This document shows, one piece after another, positions 1 through 5,818 of a stretch of DNA of 6,823 nt (positions are counted from its first letter, which is position 1; every line of letters starts with the position of its first letter). This stretch comes from Nonlabens sp. GTDB lineage: Bacteria; Bacteroidota; Bacteroidia; Flavobacteriales; Flavobacteriaceae. Where the stretch lies: contig JANQTO010000089.1 in assembly GCA_030731685.1 (NCBI GenBank), positions 1-6,823 of the forward strand, read 5' to 3'. Position numbers and translations under genes: made by a program. The notes beneath the pieces were generated by a model that was given only the letters and a program-made list of their open reading frames with translations, had not been told where the DNA came from and ran no database searches.

Positions 1-26
1 AAACATTTAAGATTAAAACGCGTTGA
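1..26 (+). CDS. C-terminal end of an upstream gene (partial), possibly a T9SS-exported surface protein
   Basis: Reading from base 3, the window opens with codons for TFKIKTR followed by TGA at 24-26, 22 nt before the porP/sprF-like start. The other two frames give either a stop at 8-10 or no stop before 49. The short end vaguely resembles the close of the gliding-motility-associated type B T9SS C-terminal domain, which often finishes in HFTLKR-like residues. Genes for such large adhesins commonly lie directly upstream of a PorP/SprF partner in Bacteroidota. This is inference from seven residues and gene context only; the preceding sequence is outside the window. Confidence 0.3.
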
Positions 27-48
27 CAGAGAAAGACTTATCGAGAAC

Positions 49-1047
49 ATGAGAAAAATTTTTATACTACTGGCTGTTGTTTTTTTAAGCTCTATAGCTA
101 CAGCACAAGAAGGCGTCCCAGTTTACTTAGACTATTTAACTGACAACTACTATTTACTTCACCCATCCATGGCAGGAGCTGCCTCTTGTGGTAAGGTACG
201 CGGTACCGTAAGACAGCAATGGTTTGACCAACAAGATGCACCTAACCTGCAAACGCTTAGTTTCAATACGGGCATAGGAGAAAATAGTGGTGTAGGAGCT
301 ATATTATTTAACGATAAAAATGGCTACCACTCCCAAACAGGTGCTTATGTTTCCTATGCATATCATTTACAAATAGGTGGTGGCTATGAAGATTTGAATA
401 GACTTTCTTTTGGGGCAAATATAGGTTTGGTTCAAAGTAGGCTGGACGAGTCAGCATTTGACCTTACAGATTTTGACCCTATTATAACAGGAGTGCTACG
501 CTCTGACTCTTATTTTAATGTGGATTTTGGAATGTCTTATTTCTACAAAGAATTTTATGCGCACGCAACCGTTAAAAATGCAATTTTCCAAAACCGCGAA
601 ATATATTCTGAAGGTTTTGAAAGCACAAACCAGCGTCGTTACATTGCAACTGTAGGGTATCTTTTTGCACCACGTAACAGCAAGTGGCAGTACGAACCAT
701 CTTTTTTGTACCAGCGCACTGACCGTACCGAAGAAGCTTTTATGGACTTCAACGCAAAAGCATATTATGACCTAGACGACGATAATAATCTATACTTTGG
801 ACTTTCCTATAGACAAAGTTTTGACGGAGCTCAATTTGTGAACGGCACCGCAATTCAAGAGCAAAACCTCTCCTTACTTTCTCCAATTCTAGGAGTTAAA
901 CACAAAAATTTTACTTTTGGATATACGTATAGTTATCAGTTTGGCGACATAAGGTTCAATACAGGCGGTTTTCACCAAATTACGCTAGGACTTGATTTCC
1001 TTTGTACTAAAGACAGGTGGAGCTGTAATTGCCCTGCAGTAAACTAA
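49..1047 (+). CDS. PorP/SprF family type IX secretion system outer-membrane protein
   Basis: The 332-residue protein starts with a signal peptide: MRKI, a hydrophobic stretch to about residue 15, and a likely cleavage after ATA at residues 17-19 (mature start QEG). The family pattern follows: LHPSMAG at 37-43 (where relatives have NPAYAG), a QQWF segment, an APNLQTLSFN segment, and GVGAILFNDKNG, then an alternating aromatic/polar pattern ending in a β-strand-like segment. This fits an outer-membrane β-barrel of the usual family length (about 300-340). PorP itself is a T9SS component; SprF-like paralogues are partners for secretion or surface anchoring of particular T9SS cargo, often encoded just upstream. 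Which cargo is served cannot be told here. ATG 49 is chosen because it begins the signal peptide, although the frame is open back to base 1. There is no clear Shine-Dalgarno, as is usual in Bacteroidota. The C-terminus carries three cysteines (319, 326, 328). The gene may be cotranscribed with the upstream gene and is followed by a strong terminator. Confidence 0.9.
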   Translation: MRKIFILLAVVFLSSIATAQEGVPVYLDYLTDNYYLLHPSMAGAASCGKVRGTVRQQWFDQQDAPNLQTLSFNTGIGENSGVGAILFNDKNGYHSQTGAYVSYAYHLQIGGGYEDLNRLSFGANIGLVQSRLDESAFDLTDFDPIITGVLRSDSYFNVDFGMSYFYKEFYAHATVKNAIFQNREIYSEGFESTNQRRYIATVGYLFAPRNSKWQYEPSFLYQRTDRTEEAFMDFNAKAYYDLDDDNNLYFGLSYRQSFDGAQFVNGTAIQEQNLSLLSPILGVKHKNFTFGYTYSYQFGDIRFNTGGFHQITLGLDFLCTKDRWSCNCPAVN

Positions 1048-1070
1048 AATATCGCTCAAAATAATAACAT

Positions 1071-1104
1071 AAAGTCCTGCCATGTGGTGGGACTTTTTAT
1101 TTTT
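1071..1104 (+). terminator. Rho-independent terminator of the PorP/SprF-like gene
   Basis: AAAGTCC (1071-1077) pairs perfectly with GGACTTT (1090-1096). The stem continues inward through two G·T wobbles (TG with TG) and CC with GG to a 4-nt ATGT loop, giving about 11 paired positions. A T-rich tract, broken by one A, follows to 1104. It lies 24 nt after the stop codon at 1047, a typical position. Confidence 0.85.
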
Positions 1105-1109
1105 GTACC
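1098..1109 (+). promoter_or_regulatory. Bacteroidota -7 promoter element (TAnnTTTG) for the SpoU methyltransferase gene
   Basis: TATTTTTG at 1098-1105 matches the Bacteroidetes -7 consensus TAnnTTTG exactly, and only four bases (TACC) separate it from ATG 1110. With the usual spacing of about 5-8 nt to the start of transcription, the mRNA would begin at or next to the AUG, so it would be leaderless or nearly so. No convincing -33 TTTG box is visible. The element sits inside the T-tract of the preceding terminator, so chance similarity in a T-rich run is possible. Confidence 0.55.
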
Positions 1110-1667
1110 ATGAGAAAATTGCTTAATGAAGAACTGGAACGGTTGTCTGTTGACCGCTTTCGCGAAAGCGAAAAAACCACACTCACCATTGTTCTAGATA
1201 ACGTGCGCAGCCTGAATAATATAGGTTCCATTTTTCGTAGTGCAGATGCATACCGTGTTGAAAAAATTTATTTATGCGGCATAACTGCGCAGCCACCGCA
1301 CAAGGACATACGTAAGACCGCCCTAGGCGCTACAGAGACTGTTGCGTGGGAATATGCAGAAAGTACCTTAGAAATTGTCAAGGCACTTAACAGCAACGGT
1401 TATAAGACATGTGCTATAGAACAGGCAGACCGTTCTGAAAATCTGTATAATTTCCAGGCAAAAACATGTGAAAAAGTAGCAATTGTGCTAGGAAATGAGG
1501 TTGACGGCGTGCAACAAGAAGTTATAGACGCTTGCAATACAGTAATTGAACTCGACCAATTTGGCACAAAGCACAGCTTAAACATTGCTGTTTGTGCAGG
1601 AATTGTCATCTATGATATCTTCAATAAAATAACACCGCTACGTAATGGCAGCAGTGATTTGCTCTAA
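1110..1667 (+). CDS. SpoU/TrmH family (SPOUT) RNA 2'-O-methyltransferase
   Basis: The 185-residue protein carries the three SpoU motifs. Motif 1 is DNVRSLNNIGSIFRSAD (30-46, with Asn37 and Arg43). Motif 2 is IVLGNEVDGV (125-134, with Glu130). Motif 3 is the stretch 145-163 with HSLNIAV, including Ser156 and Asn158. These form the SAM-binding trefoil knot and catalytic site of enzymes that methylate a ribose 2'-OH in tRNA or rRNA. At 185 residues it consists of the catalytic domain with little extra and lacks the separate N-terminal RNA-binding domain of RlmB. The substrate cannot be assigned: tRNA Gm18, tRNA position 34 or rRNA are all possible. ATG 1110 follows a -7 promoter element by four bases. 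A 16-bp palindrome (1155-1170) encodes residues RFRES near the N-terminus. The last 30 nt overlap the convergent HPPK–dNK gene, and no terminator follows the stop codon. Confidence 0.9.
   Translation: MRKLLNEELERLSVDRFRESEKTTLTIVLDNVRSLNNIGSIFRSADAYRVEKIYLCGITAQPPHKDIRKTALGATETVAWEYAESTLEIVKALNSNGYKTCAIEQADRSENLYNFQAKTCEKVAIVLGNEVDGVQQEVIDACNTVIELDQFGTKHSLNIAVCAGIVIYDIFNKITPLRNGSSDLL
1155..1170. repeat. 16-bp perfect palindrome, copy 1 of 2 (CGCTTTCGCGAAAGCG)
   Basis: The sequence CGCTTTCGCGAAAGCG equals its own reverse complement over all 16 bases. It lies within the SpoU methyltransferase gene, where it is read CGC TTT CGC GAA AGC (RFRES). An identical copy, also preceded by C, occurs at 2257-2272 in the next gene but in a different reading phase. 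Confidence 0.9.
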
Positions 1668-2774
1668 GACGGTGAGATAATCGTTGTGGTTGTTTACAAA
1701 ATCGAGGTCTGTCACGTCTATGACCTTAATTTTTAAGTCTTGTTGCGAGCGTATAAACTCTGTGTACCCTTGCTGTATTTGCGATAAATATTGCGACTCG
1801 ATATTTTGCTCATAGTCACGGCCACGTTTCTTAATATTTTCGAGCAAGCGCTCTTCGGTCTGGTAGAGATACACGTATAAATCTGGTTTTACGAGTTCCT
1901 TATACATCATATCAAAAAGTCGCTTATACAGTGCATACTCTTCGGTATCTAGCGTTATTTTGCTAAATATGAGTGATTTAACCACATAATAATCGGCAAT
2001 GATAAAGTCGGTAAACAGGTCCTGTTGGGCTACATCATCACTGAGCTGCTGGTAACGGTCGGCAAGAAAAGACATTTCGAGCGGGAACGAATACCGGTCC
2101 GGTTCCTCATAGAAAAGTGGCAAAAATGGATTGTCCGCAAAGCGTTCCAGAACCGGTTTTGCGTTAAAATCTGCCGTAATCTTTGAAGTAAGGCTCGTTT
2201 TACCAGAGCCTATATTTCCCTCGATGGCTATAAATGGCAGGCTGTTTAGGGGAAACCGCTTTCGCGAAAGCGTGATCTCAAAAGCCACCTTACTCGTTAA
2301 TGATTCTAGGGACAATCCTAATTCCTTACACGTTTTGCCCAGCGATGGATGTATGAAATCTGGTGCGATTGCAGCCAGTGGTTGCATCACAAAATTGCGT
2401 TTGTGCGCCTGTTTATGCGGAATATTAAGCGAAGTGCTTTGAATGACATCGCTATCGTAAAAAATAATATCCAGGTCTATGATTCGGTCTTCGTAATCTG
2501 TAGATTTTCTGGGTTGTCTACCCATTTCTTTTTCAATGGACTGCAAAATATCAAGAGTTTCTTGGGCAGTTTTAGTGCTATGCACGAGAATGACTGTATT
2601 CAAAAAGTCACCGCCAGCAAACCCAACAGCTTCAACCTCATAGACTGGAGCAGCGGCAATAATAAGTCCTAGCCTATTTTCTATAGCTCGTGTAGCATGG
2701 CTCAAAGCCTCTTCACGCGCTCCTAAATTTGCTCCTAAAGCTATGAAAATCTTGTGGTTACTATTTGAACTGAT
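1638..2774 (-). CDS. folK: Bifunctional HPPK (FolK)–deoxynucleoside kinase fusion, start codon unclear
   Basis: The N-terminal domain is 6-hydroxymethyl-7,8-dihydropterin pyrophosphokinase, the folate-pathway step that makes the substrate of dihydropteroate synthase. It shows FIALGANLG, IEKEMGR, the metal-binding pair in DRIIDLDI and a basic HKR segment. After a linker comes a dNK-family kinase with P-loop GNIGSGKTS, an ERF segment, and the arginine-rich lid KKRGRDYE; it would phosphorylate deoxynucleosides, and a deoxyadenosine-type substrate is a guess. Such fusions are known in flavobacteria. The first conventional start is TTG 2705, but starting there would remove FIALGANLG, which contributes to the HPPK core. 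In frame upstream, back to TAA 2796-2798, there is no ATG, GTG or TTG. I extend to ATC 2772-2774, which would give 378 residues beginning (M)SSNSNHKIF; ATT 2748-2750 is another option. The gene may use a rare start, have lost its ATG, or contain a sequence error. It overlaps the convergent SpoU gene by 30 nt. Domain assignment is firm; the start is not. Confidence 0.88.
   Translation of the reverse strand: MSSNSNHKIFIALGANLGAREEALSHATRAIENRLGLIIAAAPVYEVEAVGFAGGDFLNTVILVHSTKTAQETLDILQSIEKEMGRQPRKSTDYEDRIIDLDIIFYDSDVIQSTSLNIPHKQAHKRNFVMQPLAAIAPDFIHPSLGKTCKELGLSLESLTSKVAFEITLSRKRFPLNSLPFIAIEGNIGSGKTSLTSKITADFNAKPVLERFADNPFLPLFYEEPDRYSFPLEMSFLADRYQQLSDDVAQQDLFTDFIIADYYVVKSLIFSKITLDTEEYALYKRLFDMMYKELVKPDLYVYLYQTEERLLENIKKRGRDYEQNIESQYLSQIQQGYTEFIRSQQDLKIKVIDVTDLDFVNNHNDYLTVLEQITAAIT
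2257..2272. repeat. 16-bp perfect palindrome, copy 2 of 2 (CGCTTTCGCGAAAGCG)
   Basis: Identical to the copy at 1155-1170. Here it lies in the linker between the HPPK and kinase domains of the minus-strand fusion gene, read as ACG CTT TCG CGA AAG CGG (TLSRKR). The codon phase differs from copy 1, so identical DNA encodes unrelated peptides. Confidence 0.9.
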
Positions 2775-2791
2775 GACTCTAAATTTTAGAG

Positions 2792-2799
2792 CAAATTAA
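2792..2799 (-). promoter_or_regulatory. Possible -7 element for the HPPK–dNK gene
   Basis: On the minus strand TTAATTTG (2799 down to 2792) matches TAnnTTTG at all specified positions but one. It lies 17 nt before the ATC at 2774 and 42 nt before the ATT at 2750. The match is imperfect in an AT-rich region, so it is only a candidate. If real, it places the transcript start upstream of the first conventional codon TTG 2705 and supports translation beginning further upstream. Confidence 0.25.
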
Positions 2800-2822
2800 G
2801 AAATTATCTATAGTCATAGCTG

Positions 2823-2830
2823 TACTTTTG
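2823..2830 (+). promoter_or_regulatory. Bacteroidota -7 promoter element for the transporter–AsmA operon
   Basis: TACTTTTG matches TAnnTTTG exactly and ends seven bases before ATG 2838. The usual spacing would start the mRNA at about 2836-2838, giving a leaderless or nearly leaderless transcript. I do not see a clear -33 TTTG box about 20 nt upstream. Confidence 0.6.
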
Positions 2831-2837
2831 TGATAAT

Positions 2838-3536
2838 ATGAAGAAACTTATAGGCAATGATTTAAGACTGGCGCACCGCATATATTTGGTTTTTGCTGCT
2901 TTGTTTATATGCTCGCTCGTGGTGTCAAACCTTATTTTTCAAAAGTTCTTTTATTGGAATCCGTTTGGTCTTTTTAGGTTTGAGATTTCGGTAGGTTTGC
3001 TGCCCTATCCTATCACCTTTTTAATTACAGATGCCGTTAGTGAGATTTATGGTCGCCGCAAGGCAAACGACCTAGTGCTAGCAGGAATATTTGCATCGGT
3101 ATTCAGTCTTGGTATTATTTACGTTGCAAATTTAGCGCCCGCCATAAAAGCAAGTCCTGTAAACGATGCTGTCTTTTCGAGCGTTTTTGGGGCAACGAGT
3201 ATTGCTATTATTGCGAGTATGAGCGCTTATTTACTGGCGCAATTTATAGATGTTCAGATTTATCACTTTTGGAAAAGGCTCACTAAAGGCAAGATGCTGT
3301 GGTTGCGCAACAACTTTAGCACGGTGTTTTCACAATTTATAGACACATTAACGGTACTATTGTTGCTATGTTATAGCAATATTATACCGTGGGACAAATT
3401 CACCACATTGCTAGCAGCAGGGTTTTTATTTAAAGTGCTGGTGGCGCTACTTGACACACCACTGCTCTACGGAATCGTTTACATATTCAGAAAATTATTT
3501 AACCTCGAACAAGGACAAGAAATACAGATAGACTAA
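2838..3536 (+). CDS. Queuosine precursor transporter (VUT/YhhQ family)
   Basis: The 232-residue inner-membrane protein has about six hydrophobic segments (roughly 16-36, 48-66, 78-98, 118-138, 165-185 and 190-215). It carries the family hallmarks PYPITFLITDAVSEIYGRRKA (56-76), with acidic residues inside the membrane region, and RNNFSTVFSQFIDTLTVLL near 155-175. Members of this family (YhhQ in E. coli) import queuosine precursors such as preQ0 or preQ1 for the modified wobble base of tRNAs with GUN anticodons. The exact substrate here is inferred from the family. ATG 2838 follows a -7 promoter element by seven bases, and its MKKL start precedes the first membrane helix by a short polar stretch. 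The stop codon TAA overlaps the next ATG by one base (TAATG), so the two genes should be cotranscribed and translationally coupled. Confidence 0.85.
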   Translation: MKKLIGNDLRLAHRIYLVFAALFICSLVVSNLIFQKFFYWNPFGLFRFEISVGLLPYPITFLITDAVSEIYGRRKANDLVLAGIFASVFSLGIIYVANLAPAIKASPVNDAVFSSVFGATSIAIIASMSAYLLAQFIDVQIYHFWKRLTKGKMLWLRNNFSTVFSQFIDTLTVLLLLCYSNIIPWDKFTTLLAAGFLFKVLVALLDTPLLYGIVYIFRKLFNLEQGQEIQID

Positions 3537-5806
3537 TGAAAAAGTTTTTTAAAATACTCGGATTATTTTTACTCGCCGTTTTGGTACTTATTATCGCAGC
3601 ACCATTCTTCTTGCAAGACCAGATAGCAGCCATCGTTAAGCAAAAGCTCAACGAATCCATGGATGCACAAATAGATTTTGCTGAGGCCGACTTGAGCCTT
3701 TTCAGAGCGTTTCCTGATGCAAGACTAAATTTAAAAGGATTGTCCATTATTAATAAGGCACCGTTTAAAGGCGACACCTTATTTTACGGTAAAGAAGTAA
3801 AACTCGATTTGCCCTTAGGCGATTTGTTTAACGAGGTTGATGAACCTATACGCGTTAATGAGCTTATTGTAGATGAAGCAGTCGTGAATCTTAAAGCAGA
3901 CCTTAACGGTAAGACAAACTGGGATATCGCGATGGAAACAGAAAATGACCCAGCTGCAACAGAAACTACAGCATTCAATATAGATTTAAAGAGTTACGAA
4001 ATTATAAACTCTACTTTTTCCTATGAAGACGCCGTCACTAAAAACAACCTTAAGTTCACAGAGCTAAATCATAAGGGAACAGGTGACTTATCTCTAGAGA
4101 AAAGTACGCTCGATACGTATACTGAAACTAAAGTAATTTACTCCTTAGACGGCATAGAGTATTTAAGTGGGCAACTTGTGAAACTCGATGCCGACCTAGC
4201 GCTTGACCTAGTAAATCAAAAGTATTCTTTTCTTGAAAACAAAGCTTTTATAAATGACCTAGAACTTAAGTTAGATGGCTTTGTCGACCTAGAAGAAACC
4301 AGCACCATTGTAGATTTAACTATTAAAACGCCATCGTCTGACTTTAAGAACTTTTTTGCGATGATTCCAGAGACCTATCGTAAGAACATGGAAGGCATGA
4401 CTACAACGGGAGATTTTACAGTAAACGGAACGATTAAAGGAGAAGTAACCGACACTACCATACCTAAGTTAGATATCAAAATGTCTTCTAACAACGCATC
4501 CTTCAAATATGCAGACTTGCCGCAAAAGGTTACCGATATTGTTATCAGTGCTAACTTAAGAAACGATACTGGATTTGTAGATGACACCTACGTAAACATC
4601 GCAAACGTCGCATTTAATATCGCTGGTGAACGACTGTCTGGTCGCGCCATGATTAAAGATTTAACAAGCAATATGAAAGTTGATATGAATGCTAAGGGAA
4701 ACCTTGACTTCAAAAATCTAGCAAAATCATTTCCCATGCCTGATGACATGAAGCTATCTGGAAAAATGGGAATAGACATGGATGCAAAATTTGATATGGA
4801 AAGTGTTGAGAAGGAGCGTTACGAAAATATTTACATGAATGGAACGGCCTCACTTTCAAACTTCACATACAACGGTCCGGCATTTAACAATGCATTTGTT
4901 ATAGACCAAGCGGCCATAGATATGACTACCTCTACCATCAAACTCAATAAATTCAGCGCAAAAACTGGAAATACAGATTTACAAGCAACTGGAACCATCA
5001 ATAATTTAATAGGTTTCTTACTTCAAGATAAGGGATTGAAGGGAGCTTTTAAATTAAACAGCAATACCTTAGATTCCGGTGATTTTATGTCTGAAACTAC
5101 AGCAGTTGCAGCTACTGATTCCAGTAAGAAAACCGCAACGCCACAAGAGTCTATCAAGATACCTGCATTTTTAGATGCATTCATTGATTTTGACATAAAT
5201 AAGGTACTTTATGACGGAATCACGCTTAATAATGTGAAGGGAACGGCGTCTATAAGGGATGAAAAAATGAATATTAGCAATGCATCTACTAACGTTTTTG
5301 GTGGAAGTATAGGCATCGATGGTTCTGTAGATACAAAAAATGCACAACCTGTTTTTGACATGGCGCTGCGTATGAAAGATTTAGACATCGCCCAGTCTTT
5401 CCAAGGCTTTGAAATGTTTCAGAAACTGGTCCCTATCATAAGTGCATTGCAAGGTAAAATGACAACCGATATCAAACTCGCTGGAGCGCTCAACGGCGAT
5501 TTGACACCTGTACTAACTAGTATTACGGGCGATGCATTTGCACAGTTGCTTACTAAACAAATAAAGACCGAAGGAAACCCGTTGCTAGCAAAACTTGACG
5601 ACAAGCTGTCCTTTATAAGTTTAGCAGATATTGACATTTCAAACATCGCGACAAAATTAAATTTCAAGGATGGTAAAGTTGATGTAAGCCCTTTTGATTT
5701 TAAAATCAAGGATATGAAAGTAACCGCTGGTGGTACACATAGTCTGACAAACGAAATGAATTACACCTTAACACTGGATGTTCCAGCTAAGTATTTAGGA
5801 AAATAA
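3536..5806 (+). CDS. AsmA-like inner-membrane/periplasmic protein, ended early by an in-frame stop
   Basis: The 756-residue product begins with a signal anchor (MKKF, then hydrophobic residues about 8-26) and the AsmA N-terminal pattern LFRAFPDARLNLKGLSI (55-71), followed by NGKTNWDIA near 124-132. The rest is a long series of β-rich repeats, with recurring motifs such as GDFTVNGTIKG, GKMGIDMDAKF and GKMTTDIKLAGALNGD. AsmA-like proteins (YhdP, TamB and relatives) span the periplasm and are linked to lipid transport and outer-membrane homeostasis; the role of this one is inferred. It ends at TAA 5804-5806 directly after DVPAKYLGK, a point where family members normally continue. Reading past the TAA in the same frame gives GASLLSKLSATEIAGL and the usual C-terminus to 6244, so the intact gene would encode about 902 residues. 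Only a base substitution, not a frameshift, is needed to explain the split. The start overlaps the transporter stop (TAATG). The gene is broken, or makes two polypeptides, or carries a sequence error. Confidence 0.85.
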   Translation: MKKFFKILGLFLLAVLVLIIAAPFFLQDQIAAIVKQKLNESMDAQIDFAEADLSLFRAFPDARLNLKGLSIINKAPFKGDTLFYGKEVKLDLPLGDLFNEVDEPIRVNELIVDEAVVNLKADLNGKTNWDIAMETENDPAATETTAFNIDLKSYEIINSTFSYEDAVTKNNLKFTELNHKGTGDLSLEKSTLDTYTETKVIYSLDGIEYLSGQLVKLDADLALDLVNQKYSFLENKAFINDLELKLDGFVDLEETSTIVDLTIKTPSSDFKNFFAMIPETYRKNMEGMTTTGDFTVNGTIKGEVTDTTIPKLDIKMSSNNASFKYADLPQKVTDIVISANLRNDTGFVDDTYVNIANVAFNIAGERLSGRAMIKDLTSNMKVDMNAKGNLDFKNLAKSFPMPDDMKLSGKMGIDMDAKFDMESVEKERYENIYMNGTASLSNFTYNGPAFNNAFVIDQAAIDMTTSTIKLNKFSAKTGNTDLQATGTINNLIGFLLQDKGLKGAFKLNSNTLDSGDFMSETTAVAATDSSKKTATPQESIKIPAFLDAFIDFDINKVLYDGITLNNVKGTASIRDEKMNISNASTNVFGGSIGIDGSVDTKNAQPVFDMALRMKDLDIAQSFQGFEMFQKLVPIISALQGKMTTDIKLAGALNGDLTPVLTSITGDAFAQLLTKQIKTEGNPLLAKLDDKLSFISLADIDISNIATKLNFKDGKVDVSPFDFKIKDMKVTAGGTHSLTNEMNYTLTLDVPAKYLGK

Positions 5807-5818
5807 GGAGCATCGTTG
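5804..5818 (+). promoter_or_regulatory. Possible stop–restart site: TAAGGAG followed by TTG
   Basis: The in-frame stop is embedded in TAAGGAG, identical to the Shine-Dalgarno core, and an in-frame TTG follows five bases after the GGAG. Ribosomes ending at the TAA could therefore restart at TTG 5816. Bacteroidota rely little on Shine-Dalgarno pairing, and a TTG start would be weak, so this is a structural possibility and not evidence of use. Confidence 0.3.

Noticed and set aside
23..28. TTGACA-like -35 box upstream of the PorP/SprF gene
   Set aside because: Bacteroidota primary sigma factors do not use TTGACA, there is no matching -7 element, and the bases overlap the end of the upstream gene.
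1400..1609. Antisense ORF inside the SpoU methyltransferase gene
   Set aside because: A shadow of a well-supported conserved gene, with no domain, start signal or promoter of its own.
2131..2672. Two overlapping plus-strand ORFs opposite the HPPK–dNK gene
   Set aside because: The minus strand encodes clear HPPK and kinase motifs throughout. The plus-strand peptides have no recognisable features.
2719..2739. Direct repeat GCTCCTAAA ×2 with a 12-nt period
   Set aside because: It encodes the repeated L-G-A in ALGANLGA of the HPPK motif on the minus strand, so protein constraint explains it.
3499..5709. Several short minus-strand ORFs opposite the AsmA-like gene
   Set aside because: Ser/Val/Leu-rich translations typical of antisense frames of β-rich coding sequence. 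They have no family resemblance.
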